Positions 27,093-36,403 of a DNA stretch of 64,000 bases are shown piece after piece (positions within the stretch are counted from its first letter, which is position 1; the number at the start of each line of letters is the position of its first letter). A program made the translations under genes and the position numbers. The notes under the pieces are model-generated. The model worked only from the letters and a program-made list of their open reading frames with translations. It made no database searches and was not told where the DNA came from. Where the stretch lies: assembly GCF_022012435.1 (NCBI RefSeq), contig NZ_JAKLUA010000024.1, positions 29,134 through 93,133 of the forward strand. The letters run 5' to 3'. The DNA comes from Bradyrhizobium zhengyangense (GTDB lineage Bacteria > Pseudomonadota > Alphaproteobacteria > Rhizobiales > Xanthobacteraceae).

Positions 27093-27754
27093 GCGTCGGT
27101 CCCGGATGGAGCCTCGCCTGTAAATGTTTCAATCCGTGCGTGTGAAAGCCGGCGTCACCCTTGTCGGTGGTTGGTTGAAGCTGAAGCAAAAATCACCCGC
27201 TGGATCCTTTCGCGGCCACTAAGGGGAAATCTCGCGGCCGCCAGTGATGGGAAAGAGGTGTTCCGCTTCACCGCAACCTTCAATGGTCTGGATCACGCGC
27301 AAGCGCCAAAGCCCGTGCCGACCCTCGCTCTCCGAATGCGAGAGTGGCGGCGCAAGTCTCCAGCCTGGTCCAGCGTCTCGTCCGGAATCTCTCCGAACTG
27401 GGGGGCACCAGGAAAATCTAATTCAATCGGTAATTTGGTCGCGGTGGTCTCCGGCGTCCTATGTCGATGCGTTGGGCGACCAACTATCCGATTTGTCGCC
27501 TGCTAACGATAGCCTTCGGCTCCGCTGGCAGACCGGTTCGTCTGCCTTCCTCCCTCAACTTAAGCCGCTGTTGGAGAAATCTGACAGCGGCTTTTTCTTA
27601 AAGGACACTAGGCATCTCATTCATTGAAGCGCGAGTGTCGCTAACGAGCGCGCCAATCCTCAAGGGCGGGACCCTTCCACGCTCTCGGCATTGAAGGAAC
27701 ACGCCCGTACCTCCAAAGGCAGTGAGATAGTAAAATTCGATTAGACCGAAGACT
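27093..27754. other. Spacer with an orphan terminator
   Basis: This 660-base stretch has overlapping open frames but none I can recognise. A strong plus-strand terminator at 27562-27596 suggests that a plus-strand gene once ended here and has decayed. Confidence 0.4.
27562..27596 (+). terminator. Rho-independent terminator
   Basis: AAGCCGCTGT (27562-27571) pairs perfectly with ACAGCGGCTT (27584-27593) around a 12-base loop, followed directly by a T run (TTTTT through 27596). The orientation is plus strand; the reverse direction lacks a T tract. No intact plus-strand gene ends nearby. Confidence 0.8.
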
Positions 27755-28660
27755 TTATGAGTGAGACAAATGAGGTAGAGTCAGTTCGCCTTTGCCCGAG
27801 GCAACCGAGGCGTTTAACTTGTTCGCAGCCGCAGCTAGGATCGGCACCGAAACTACGTTCTCGCCCGCTAGGCGCACAGCGCAATTAATATCCTTTGCGG
27901 AATTGGCAATTGAGACGGCCAGAACATCGGGTTTTTCGCCCAACAAAAAGGCAGCGAAGGCTTGGAATATTCCGCTGTTAGTGGAACCGCGGCTGACCAG
28001 AGAGCGGAGTGTTACAAGATCAATGTCAAGAGCCTTTGCGAATTGGCAGACCTCTGCTGCGACGGCCGCTATGCCCATAGTCATGCTGTTGTAAACAAGC
28101 TTGAGCTTATGACCCTGTCCGACTTCTCCGACATGAAGAACGGTCTCACAAAATGCAGCAAGAATGCCTTCCGCCACAGGAAAGAGCGTCTCGTTCGATC
28201 CAACGATCGCATTGAGAAGGCCGAACTCAGCTTGTTCGGGGCTACGTGTTACTGGGGCATCTACAAAACCTAGGCCATGTTCTTGAGCCTGCTCCGCCAG
28301 TGTAACTGTCGAAGCAGGATAAGATGTCGTGCAGTCAATTATCAAACCGCCACGGGACATATGGACAAAAAGCCCATCCTGCCCAAGGCACACTGCCTCA
28401 ACCTCGCGGCTTGACGGTAGGGACAACACCACAGCGCTTACATGTTGCGCCAACTCAGCGATCGAAGGATGTTCACGGGCACCGGCTGAAGCAAATCGAT
28501 TCGCACCGAAACGATTCTTGTTGGCTTTGATATGCAGTTCAATTTGATGACGCATCAGGCTAATACCCATTCCAGTTCCCATTCGCCCGACGCCGACAAG
28601 ACCTATTCTCTGTTTCGCAGTGCTAGGACCTGCGTTTGGTGATGATGCCTCGCTGAACAT
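27755..28660 (-). CDS. 3-Hydroxyisobutyrate-dehydrogenase-family oxidoreductase
   Basis: The 301-residue NAD(P)-dependent beta-hydroxyacid dehydrogenase has an N-terminal Rossmann motif RIGLVGVGRMGTGMG (about 18-32), then AVVLSLPSSREVEAV, the substrate loop IIDCTTSYPASTV (D-x-S/T-T type) and the second conserved region KLKLVYNSMTMG (about 186-197), which carries the expected catalytic Lys and Asn. Such enzymes oxidise hydroxyacids or reduce semialdehydes. It is 12 bases downstream of a HAD phosphatase and in one minus-strand operon with a PurF paralog (30942 to 27755). In a biosynthetic reading it would act on a carboxylate intermediate. Confidence 0.82.
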   Translation of the reverse strand: MFSEASSPNAGPSTAKQRIGLVGVGRMGTGMGISLMRHQIELHIKANKNRFGANRFASAGAREHPSIAELAQHVSAVVLSLPSSREVEAVCLGQDGLFVHMSRGGLIIDCTTSYPASTVTLAEQAQEHGLGFVDAPVTRSPEQAEFGLLNAIVGSNETLFPVAEGILAAFCETVLHVGEVGQGHKLKLVYNSMTMGIAAVAAEVCQFAKALDIDLVTLRSLVSRGSTNSGIFQAFAAFLLGEKPDVLAVSIANSAKDINCAVRLAGENVVSVPILAAAANKLNASVASGKGELTLPHLSHS

Positions 28661-28672
28661 GGTTCATGCACT

Positions 28673-29344
28673 CTAGAAAAAGCCGTGCCTTTGTAAGATA
28701 GGCAACAGCTCATGATGGTTGTTAATCGAATAGTCAGGATTTGCCGCCCGCAAGCGCGAGTCCGAAACAAAACCTCCGGTGATCGATATGCTTATGAGTG
28801 CGAGATTGCGTGCGATGTCCATTTCGATCGGCATATCGCCGATGATAAACGTCGACGCCGGGTCGAGGCTGTACTTCTGCATGTAGAGGCGAAGCCGCTC
28901 TCCTTTGCTCATCGATTTGTATTGAGTGGCGCGGCTTTCAAAGGCGAGAGCTTCGTTGATGTAGTCATGGATTCCAAGTCTTCTCAATTGGGACCGAAGG
29001 GGGGCAACGATATGGTTGCTCACGATGACGGACAAAGCTGCTTCTCGGTGCGCTAGCTCCAGCACTCTACGCGCGCCCTCGCGCAGATCGGCGCGATCCG
29101 CAAGTGGTTCATAGGTGTTGTGAAAGACAGCGCTGCCATCGCGATCCACGGCCGCAACCTCGTCCTGCGACATTCCGAGATTGCGATAAAGAAGAGATAG
29201 CGGGAGGTCGCAATGTTCCCGAAACGTCTCCATATTGATCGGCGCGTAACCAAAGCGGTTCAGAATAGCATTAGTCGTTTGAAGCAGTGCGTGCGCATCA
29301 TCGAGCAACGTTCCATTCCAATCAAAGACGAGAACGGGTTTCAT
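28673..29344 (-). CDS. HAD-superfamily phosphatase (Gph-like)
   Basis: The 223-residue hydrolase starts at the ATG at 29344 (GAGG 7 bases upstream). Motif 1 is LVFDWNGTLLDD (about 4-15): the nucleophile Asp is followed by W-N, a variant of the usual DxDGT seen in some phosphoglycolate-phosphatase-like proteins. Motif 2 is SVIVSNH, and motif 4 is FIIGDMPIEMDIA. The cap region lies between motifs 1 and 2. It sits between the PurF paralog (8-base gap) and the dehydrogenase, so it may dephosphorylate a product of the former. Confidence 0.8.
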   Translation of the reverse strand: MKPVLVFDWNGTLLDDAHALLQTTNAILNRFGYAPINMETFREHCDLPLSLLYRNLGMSQDEVAAVDRDGSAVFHNTYEPLADRADLREGARRVLELAHREAALSVIVSNHIVAPLRSQLRRLGIHDYINEALAFESRATQYKSMSKGERLRLYMQKYSLDPASTFIIGDMPIEMDIARNLALISISITGGFVSDSRLRAANPDYSINNHHELLPILQRHGFF

Positions 29345-29352
29345 TAATGACC

Positions 29353-30942
29353 TCAAGCGTGAACTGATTGCATGCGGGGAAGATCAGCCACCAATTCGCG
29401 CAGATTCCTGTCCGCCCGCTCCTGTCCCGCCCGAGTTGGCATCTCGAATGTAAAGGGTGACAGATCGAAGCTCTCCGGTCTCAGGGGCAGCAACGATTCT
29501 AGCAGTGGGAAGGGCAGATACGTTATCGAGGCTGCGTTGATGGATGTCGCGATGTTGCTTTCGATGAGTCTCAAAACGTGGGGTTCCATCTTGTGAAAGC
29601 GAAGGCTTTGCGTTCGCTGCTCGGACGGCAGTCGTTTCCAAATCTGCCAGAATGCGAGCTCATCGAGTGTGTTGATACCCATGCCGTAGTAGTTCGGAGC
29701 CACTATAGGCGGCGAACCGATCGCCCAATGCACGGCTTTGGCTCCGGCGGTAAGGAGCATGCTCGTGACAGCTCGACTGGTATCGCCGCGAATGAGTGCT
29801 TCGTCGACAATTACTACGCTGGTTTTAGTCAGGTCAGTTTCCAGTACTCGGTACTTTTGAGAAATGCGGGACTTTCGCTCGTCGGTCGTGCCGATGAGCG
29901 TTCGCTGAAGAAACGTCGTGGCGACCACTTCACGACGCTCGGCGAGCAGCCCGTATTCCGCGAGAGATGCGTACAGGCCATCGGCGAACGGACCACCTGT
30001 ACGCGGCTTGGAGGAAACGAGTGTGCAGGTAGGATCTGCTTCAGCTTGCAGTCGCTGCGCAACAATCCCACCCAAGGCAGCACCGATATTGTACCGGGTT
30101 TCGAAATGTGAATGGCCTTCGACCGACGTATTCGGACTTCCTAAATAGAGAGCTTCGTACGCGCAGAGCCTGGCTTTATGTCGCCCGTTGTGCACGGCAC
30201 GACTAACGCTGCCCCCCGTCGTTCCGTCCACATACGTTATGTGGCCCGGCGAGATCTGCCGCGTCTTACCCTCGAGAGCGGCAAAGGCACAATTTTCAGA
30301 GGCGAAGAGCAAGAACCCGTCATCTGTTTGCATGGTCTCCAACGGTCGCAAGCCGCTTCGATTGCGGTAAGCAATGAGATTTCCGTCTCCGTCCAGGAAA
30401 AGCGCGCTAATAGCGCCGTCAATACGATCGTCAATCTCTCGAAAAACGGTTTCGTAATTGGCCGCTAGACCGTGGCGCCAGTAGTGTCGTTCACAACAGC
30501 GTTCAATACACTTGAGCAAGAGCTCAGCATCTGTGTTGACGGTTGATCGTTGCTCCTGGGCAAGAAAGGCTCCCCTGAGTTCACGAGCATTGACCAAGGC
30601 CTCATCCAGAGAAATGGCCAGATGGCGGCTGGTGCCTGCATTGTTATGAATTGACTGAAGGTCGACGCCATCACTGAGTTCGCGGCATCGGCTACGGACT
30701 TGAGCGATTGCAACATGAGGCCGAAAACGCCGATCTTGTTCGTTGGGATCAATGCGCACTGAAGCGCTCGATGACTGAAACGCTCTCCCATATCGAATAC
30801 CTTGTTTGTGCATGAAAGCCGCAACGCCGACCGCCGCCTGGCCACGAAGCGCAAGTTTCGGGATCATGTGCTCGAGTCGATCATAAACATCCGCCTGCGA
30901 ATTGCTTGAAGGACAAAAAAACGCAGCAGCAACGCCGGACAT
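29353..30942 (-). CDS. Amidophosphoribosyltransferase (PurF) paralog, nucleophile Cys replaced
   Basis: The 529-residue protein has the two PurF domains. The N-terminal Ntn glutaminase-like domain (about 1-250) starts MSGVAAAFFCPSS and has YRNRSGLRPLETMQ and FLLFASENCAFAAL. The C-terminal phosphoribosyltransferase domain (about 275-480) has FLQRTLIGTTDERKSRISQKYRV and the PRPP loop VVIVDEALIRGDTSRAV. PurF needs Cys immediately after Met as nucleophile; here codon 2 is TCC (Ser). The start is well supported (AGAGGGG upstream). The PRPP loop reads VDEALIRG where VDDSIVRG is usual. It is therefore not a housekeeping PurF. It may use free ammonia, have a Ser nucleophile, or make another phosphoribosyl compound. 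It is first in an operon with a phosphatase and a dehydrogenase. Confidence 0.8.
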   Translation of the reverse strand: MSGVAAAFFCPSSNSQADVYDRLEHMIPKLALRGQAAVGVAAFMHKQGIRYGRAFQSSSASVRIDPNEQDRRFRPHVAIAQVRSRCRELSDGVDLQSIHNNAGTSRHLAISLDEALVNARELRGAFLAQEQRSTVNTDAELLLKCIERCCERHYWRHGLAANYETVFREIDDRIDGAISALFLDGDGNLIAYRNRSGLRPLETMQTDDGFLLFASENCAFAALEGKTRQISPGHITYVDGTTGGSVSRAVHNGRHKARLCAYEALYLGSPNTSVEGHSHFETRYNIGAALGGIVAQRLQAEADPTCTLVSSKPRTGGPFADGLYASLAEYGLLAERREVVATTFLQRTLIGTTDERKSRISQKYRVLETDLTKTSVVIVDEALIRGDTSRAVTSMLLTAGAKAVHWAIGSPPIVAPNYYGMGINTLDELAFWQIWKRLPSEQRTQSLRFHKMEPHVLRLIESNIATSINAASITYLPFPLLESLLPLRPESFDLSPFTFEMPTRAGQERADRNLRELVADLPRMQSVHA

Positions 30943-31944
30943 GCCTTTACCCCTCTTGTCGAAGAACCGATGTCCCGGCTCGCATCATTGGCGAATGCAC
31001 CACGGCGTGACGACGTGGCTCTGCTCTCTTTAAGCAAGCGCCGTACCACTCCTCAGACGAGCTGGCTCGCGCTGATGCAACAACGAAGGTCGAGATACGC
31101 AAACAGTTTGGCGACCCGCGATGAGCTCCGTGTCCGAATCCCGACATTCTGTCTAAGGTGCGACGAGCTCGTCCGAAAAGTGTCAGGCGCCGACCGTTGG
31201 TCTGAGACTCTCACGCTCGCGCGTGGGTACGAGGCAGTGTCCTCACATTAGCGAGCATGACCAATGCGAGTCGCGCCAAGCCGGCCGCGGGGCTTTGCTG
31301 GCATCCAGCAGAAGGAAGTATTGCCCGGATGAACTACCAACAATAGTGATTGATCAAGAGATGGTTTCTTGGCAATGAACGGTGGGTAACTGCTGCGGAT
31401 CACGCGCTGATCGCAAGGCAGATGGGAGGAGGTCGGCAATTAAGATCAACCACAATCGACTATCGTCAACGGGCTAGTCGAGGCGGCAAGGCGGGTCGCA
31501 GAACGATCACATGGAGGTTGTGGCGTGTTGAGGCTGAACGCTGCCATGCGCTCGTTGATGAAGACAGGAGCTTCGGCAAGTTGGCAGATGGCACGACTCG
31601 TGGCGCGCTCACCAGCCCGCATTGCATGGTGGCGTCCTGCCGAGCGACATCGGGGTCCAAAAGTCGATCTGTTTGTTCCCAGCATTATCGCCGTGCCAAT
31701 ACTACTGAAGGTCGGCTGCGGTTGGCTCTGGTCCGCGTCTTGTGCGTGTTCGGCTTCAATTCCGGAGTAGTCGCAACCACGTGTTGTGCATATTGAGAAA
31801 GGGCTTGGTGGTTTCGGTGAACTCTCGGCGGTTGGGAAGAGCTTGTTCAACCCGAAGAGCGATATCTCCGAAACAGATCAAGGAACGTCCGGTCACGCGG
31901 CTGGGATCACTTCACAAGCGCGACAACTTTGCAGGAGAGCGCCT
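30943..31944. other. 1-kb intergenic stretch, no gene assigned
   Basis: This is the divergent spacer between the PurF paralog and the aminotransferase. Short frames are open on both strands at 31350-31850, but none has recognisable motifs. It should contain promoters for both flanking genes; I could not identify them. Confidence 0.35.
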
Positions 31945-33150
31945 ATGCCGTCGCGCCCGATGTCCTTCCTTTCTAGATCCCGAAAAGCCGGCCACGACTT
32001 AGCCACGGTAGCTGTGATTGGGCGCCGGTTCATTGATCTGGCAACCGACGAAATCGTCGTCGAGCCGTCCTCATCAGTGTGCGAAGGAGCGATGGCTGCG
32101 GTCAACGCCGAAGCGAACCGCTATGTCGATCTCATTGGGCTTACGCCCCTTCGCAGGGCCGTCGCCGAAAAGCTCTCGGTCGAAACGCGCGTTGGTTGGA
32201 GTGCGGAAGAGATCGTAATCACTACGGGCGCGCAGCAAGCGCTGCTCTATGCGGCCGTGACTGTCCTAGCGCCGGGCGACGAGGTTATCATTATTCGCCC
32301 CTGGCGGCCGATATTGCTGTCCCAGGTCGTTCTCGCTGGTGCAGCACCAGTGTTCGTTGATGCTCGCTGCCCGAGATATATTCCCGATATCAGTGCAATC
32401 CGAGTTGCTGTCACACCGCAGACGAAAGCTATAATAATCAATTCGCCAAATAACCCGACCGGCGCAGTCTACAATCGAACGATACTACAAGATATCGGCG
32501 AACTCGCTATCGAACGCCAGATATGGATCATTTCCGATGAGTGCTACTCGGGACTGGTATTCACTGGTTTTCGTCACCACGAGTCGATCGTCATGGCGCA
32601 CCCCCGGGTACGTTCGCGGACGATCATAGTCAAGTCGTTTTCAAGGGAGTTGATGATAACCGGCTGGCGCTTGGGCTATTTCGCCGCGCCCGCGCAGCTC
32701 GTTTCCGCGGTAAGAAAGCTTCAGAGCCATGCAATCGCAACTCCGAATGTAATCGCGCAGCAGGCGATCCTGCACCACCTTCAAGCCAGCGATGGCAGCT
32801 TTGAGGAGCAGATCTATCAGCGTCTTGTCGACGCTCGCAACATAGGTCTTCACATCCTTTCTGATCTACGCGATGTAACTCCATCCCGCGCCGATGGTTC
32901 GTTCTGTTTTTATCTCAATCTGAGTCGGCTTTTGTCTGCTTTGCGGACTGAAGGCTCAGTGCGATCTGCCGATGACATCGCACGAGTGCTCCTCGAAGAA
33001 GCTAATGTAGGATGTGTTCCAGGCGACGCTTTCGGCGACGCGAACGGCCTACGTCTCTCCTTCGGTGCTCCACCGGAGCTATTGGAGATGGGGCTCAAAC
33101 GCATCGTCGAGGCGCTCAACGGTCTAAGGCGCGGGCAGCCAGGGACCTAA
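31945..33150 (+). CDS. Class I/II aminotransferase-like protein, PLP-lysine replaced by Arg
   Basis: The 401-residue fold-type-I PLP protein starts at 31945 (CAGGAGAG 7 bases upstream). It has the family landmarks LTPLRRAVAEKL, TTGAQQALLYAA (about 93-104), SPNNPTGAVYNR (about 170-181, the Asn), ISDECYSGLVFTG (about 200-212, the PLP Asp and Tyr) and MITGWRLGYFA (about 240-250, the substrate Arg). The segment just before reads VKSFSREL: the usual S-F-S-K lysine that forms the internal aldimine is Arg (AGG). Without it normal transamination should be lost, so the protein may be decaying or have another role. It lies opposite the PurF paralog. Confidence 0.8.
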   Translation: MPSRPMSFLSRSRKAGHDLATVAVIGRRFIDLATDEIVVEPSSSVCEGAMAAVNAEANRYVDLIGLTPLRRAVAEKLSVETRVGWSAEEIVITTGAQQALLYAAVTVLAPGDEVIIIRPWRPILLSQVVLAGAAPVFVDARCPRYIPDISAIRVAVTPQTKAIIINSPNNPTGAVYNRTILQDIGELAIERQIWIISDECYSGLVFTGFRHHESIVMAHPRVRSRTIIVKSFSRELMITGWRLGYFAAPAQLVSAVRKLQSHAIATPNVIAQQAILHHLQASDGSFEEQIYQRLVDARNIGLHILSDLRDVTPSRADGSFCFYLNLSRLLSALRTEGSVRSADDIARVLLEEANVGCVPGDAFGDANGLRLSFGAPPELLEMGLKRIVEALNGLRRGQPGT

Positions 33151-34378
33151 CCGCATCAGAAATGAAGGAATTTGAGCTGAGTGTCCGTCGTTCACCTCAT
33201 CCATTGCCGCTAAGCGGCGGATAGGGCTTTCGATATCTTGTTAACGGCGAGATTGCTCTATTTCAAAATTAAGCCCTAGCGATGCCGCCACTTCTGGCGA
33301 TCAATCTCCTGATCTGGTCCGTGATAAGGGCATCGCTGTGAGTCTCACTCAAGAGTCGAGCTCAAAACGTCTAACGTGGGCCAGTCATAAACTGCAAAAT
33401 CGAACTCGATCCGAACCATAAGAGTCCTTACTAGCGGCGGCGGCTTGTTCCAACGGGGAGCGCAGAGGAAGCTCTGGTGCGGCATAAGCCACGCTCGTTC
33501 AACATGGATGGCAATGTAGGGTTAAGCGGTCCTCTGGTTTGCTGCGGCCACAGACAGGTGCAGCAGGACAATCGGCGACGACAGGATCTTCGAGTGCGGA
33601 CGGCAAGTGAGCTTGTTCGCTTACGATCCGTACATGGTCGGTCGCTGGCGGGGGTTAATCGTGAATCAGGTCTGCCGTCAATTTGAACTGTCACTGCCAG
33701 CGCGGCCCAGACGTGCTTTCGTTCATCGGCAGGAGGGATGCTGACCAAGGGACGTTGTCGGTCACCGAGGCGCCGCGTTCGTTCTCGATCCGATCGATGG
33801 TACTACCGAAGCACCGAAGCGCGCGAACCCGCCACCTCAACACCATCGCCGAGCGCGCTATGCGAACTTCATTCGTATCAGGTGTCATCCTCTGAGGTCG
33901 GGGATCCAGGATGCCCACTCGCACCCTGCTAAGCTCATAGGCCGTTGGTCCTGCGACTGCTGCACCCGAAAAGCAGCCGTACTCTTTTCGGACTCGGATA
34001 TGCGTCAAGCCATTCCGAACACATCCGCTTACTACAGCGCGTGGATTGTGCTGATCCCGGCCAAAACAGTTGGCGTTTCCCTTGGCAAGCGAGGCCACGT
34101 GCGTATTGCGTTGCACTGTCAGATTGCGGCCATGCCGCAACTCTAAGTGATCACGTTGGTGTACTCGTGCCGCCTTACAAAAACTAATCGCTCGCGCCAA
34201 CTGCGACACAAGTCAAATCCTGGCGGCTGGATGAGGGCGACGCTCAGGGAGGCTGCATTCGTCGCCGGAGCCGCTCTACCGAGTATTACTCAAATTGCGT
34301 TGTGCGCCCTCTAGAACAGGCTATTATAGCGCGACAATCTGGTTGGGAAGCACTGTCACTGATTGTCGCGCCGCACGG
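33151..34378. other. 1.2-kb stretch with a possible phosphatase relic
   Basis: No intact gene is present. At about 33780-33810 the plus strand encodes VLDPIDGTTEA, which matches the metal-binding WVLDPIDGT motif of inositol-monophosphatase-family enzymes, but the frames on either side do not continue the fold clearly. It may be a heavily decayed phosphatase gene. At 34283-34313 a sequence resembles 56771-56801 in about 25 of 31 bases. Confidence 0.3.
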
Positions 34379-36091
34379 TTATCGAGCTTTGGTCCACAGT
34401 ATGCCGTCGCCCCATACGTGCTCGACGCGTCCCCACTCGCAGGCTGCTGCGACATGCGGGAAGAACCCACGTCCATGGTGGTTTGCACTCGTATTGCAAA
34501 GCAGCGGAATGCCTGTGAGCTTTTCGTATTCGACGAGAAGCTCGGCGACTTTGTGCTGAGAGGTCCTGCAAATCGTCTGCAATCGCGCCGATCCATCGAG
34601 ATGTACAACAGCGGGGATTTTGTCCCGCCATTCTGGTCGTGTCTGGTGATCGAAAAGCATGTAAGGGTCCGGTGTTCCGGGACTAAATATATCCGGCGCA
34701 CGATCCTCTAGGCATATCGGAGCCACTGGCCGGAAGTGTTCGCGAAGTTTGATGTCGTTGAGATAATCCTTCATTCGCGGCGAGGTCGCGGGGGCGAGAA
34801 TGCTTCTGCTACCCAACGCCCGAGGCCCAAGCTCGGCGCGGCCGGTAAGAAAAATCACGGGCTTGTTGCCGGCAAGAATGGTCGCAAGTTCATGCAGACT
34901 ACACGGCGCGGCCTTCCATTCGGGGGGTACATCTCGACGTTGCAAGGCTGGACCACTATATACCGACCATTCCAACGGCGAGAAGCCTTTTTCCACCACC
35001 ATTGCGCAGCAAGCGGCACCGATTGCCGAGCCACTGTCATTCGGAAACGGGGGCACCCAGACGGCATCGAACAGGCCTGTCGCACGTAGTGCGCTGTTCC
35101 ATTTGATATTGAGACCGCAGCCACCTGCTACGCACAGATTGCGCGCCCCAAGATATGAATGCCGCTGCAAAGCAAGCGCCATTTTGCGGACGAGGAGACG
35201 CTCGAGGAAGCAATGAAACGATGCCAGCACATCTTCGGGGGCCCTGGCCTTTAGGTGGCGCGCGCTGGCGTCGAAGAAGTCATGCACAGCCGCAAGCGCG
35301 GACTCCATGCTCTCAATGTCTGTACGGAAACTGGCAAGTTTCGTGTCGGCCGCAAAGCGCTCCTGGTAGAGTTCCTCAAAGACCGTGACAATGTTTTCAA
35401 TGACAGACCCGAGCGCGATATACGCCATCAGCTTGCCGGCTACACCCAGGTTAAGCTTGCCGGCACCGCCCGGGTCCACCTTGCCGGGGCCACCCAGGTC
35501 CCAGTTAGCGCGGTTCGCCTGCTTATACGGTCCAAAATGAAGTCCCGCGGCGGCATAGACATGCCCAATCACCGGGAACAGGCATTCGATGAACTGAGCG
35601 CCTCGATGTTCTACGTGATAAAGACGTGGAAAGGTGCCGCCGTCCCACACGAGGCAGAAGGCGGGCTGTCCAGCTTTGGCAAAGGGGCTGGTGCAGTATG
35701 CGGAGGCTACATGGCCTGTGACGTGCGGATAGCTTCTATAAGGGAAATCGCTGCCATCGAGCCTAAGACCAGAGCCATCGCACGAGGTGAGAAGGCCGTC
35801 GGCATGGCGTTCAACATAGGGCGCCCCTTTGAGAGTGATCGGTGTCGTCCCGCTGAGAACCTGGAACTGCGACTCCGCCACCCCCGCCCAGCCATCGATG
35901 ACGAACTGATCAACTTCTTGCGGATCCAGACCGTGTTCGGTCAAAGCGACGACGATTGCATCGAGGTTGTCGATTGTTTGATACCGCGGATTGTTGCTCC
36001 GTTTCTCCTGCTCGATACAAAAGATAAGCCGTCCGTCCTCAACAAGAGCAATCCCGCCGTCATGTGTCAGCTTGATACCGCAGATGCGCAT
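34379..36091 (-). CDS. nodU: NodU-type carbamoyltransferase (nodulation)
   Basis: The 570-residue carbamoyltransferase of the NodU/CmcH family transfers a carbamoyl group from carbamoyl phosphate; NodU places it on the non-reducing end of lipo-chitooligosaccharide Nod factors. Features are the N-terminal ICGIKLTHDGGIALVEDG with CIEQEKRSNNPRYQ (Kae1/YrdC-like ATP-grasping N-domain), SYPHVTGHVASAYCTSPF, CLVWDGGTFPRLY, NLCVAGGCGLNIKWNSAL, AELGPRALGSRSIL and HFRPVAPICLEDRAP. The C-terminus is LTGIPLLCNTSAN. It reads through without stops. A run of about 24 residues at about 197-220 is a triple repeat (see the repeat entry). No nod box was recognised upstream, and the usual neighbours nodS, nodI and nodJ are absent, so this is an isolated gene. 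Confidence 0.9.
   Translation of the reverse strand: MRICGIKLTHDGGIALVEDGRLIFCIEQEKRSNNPRYQTIDNLDAIVVALTEHGLDPQEVDQFVIDGWAGVAESQFQVLSGTTPITLKGAPYVERHADGLLTSCDGSGLRLDGSDFPYRSYPHVTGHVASAYCTSPFAKAGQPAFCLVWDGGTFPRLYHVEHRGAQFIECLFPVIGHVYAAAGLHFGPYKQANRANWDLGGPGKVDPGGAGKLNLGVAGKLMAYIALGSVIENIVTVFEELYQERFAADTKLASFRTDIESMESALAAVHDFFDASARHLKARAPEDVLASFHCFLERLLVRKMALALQRHSYLGARNLCVAGGCGLNIKWNSALRATGLFDAVWVPPFPNDSGSAIGAACCAMVVEKGFSPLEWSVYSGPALQRRDVPPEWKAAPCSLHELATILAGNKPVIFLTGRAELGPRALGSRSILAPATSPRMKDYLNDIKLREHFRPVAPICLEDRAPDIFSPGTPDPYMLFDHQTRPEWRDKIPAVVHLDGSARLQTICRTSQHKVAELLVEYEKLTGIPLLCNTSANHHGRGFFPHVAAACEWGRVEHVWGDGILWTKAR
35432..35503. repeat. Three 24-bp tandem repeats inside nodU
   Basis: Units start at 35432, 35456 and 35480. 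Each begins CTTGCCGG on the plus strand and encodes an 8-residue unit on the minus strand (LGGPGKVD, PGGAGKLN, LGVAGKLM). The copies have diverged at several bases, so the expansion is not brand new. It keeps the frame and lengthens the protein by about 16 residues compared with a single unit. Confidence 0.85.
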
Positions 36092-36403
36092 AGTGCCTCC
36101 TTGTCTGATGCCGGCAATTCGATTGACAAAGACCGAATCGAACTTAGAAAGATGCGAATAGGAAATCGTCGTGGATCGATTCTGGCACCGCTCGCGCTCG
36201 ACGTCGGTCTAAGGTTGCATTCCACATACCCACGACCGTCTCGGCACTAGCAGCGTGACCCCAGCGCGGCGATCCGATTACTAGATGCCGCACGTAGCGC
36301 AGTGCACGATCTAGACCAATGCAAATCGCAGGAATCCCTCGCGGTTTCTCGGCCGACTCTCGCGTTCGCAAACTGCTTGGCGGGTTCCTGACATCAGACG
36401 AGT

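Noticed and set aside
27066..27506. A 146-codon plus-strand frame before the orphan terminator
   Set aside because: No motif or start context, and competing frames are equally open; only the terminator is certain.
33691..34209. A 172-codon minus-strand frame
   Set aside because: Cysteine- and arginine-rich without motifs; the opposite strand has the only suggestive (IMPase-like) motif.
35255..36250. A 331-codon plus-strand frame opposite nodU
   Set aside because: Antisense of nodU without recognisable motifs.
36092..36400. A nod box upstream of nodU
   Set aside because: I looked for the conserved ATC/GAT pattern and the AATCGATTTT-like core on the minus strand and did not find it.
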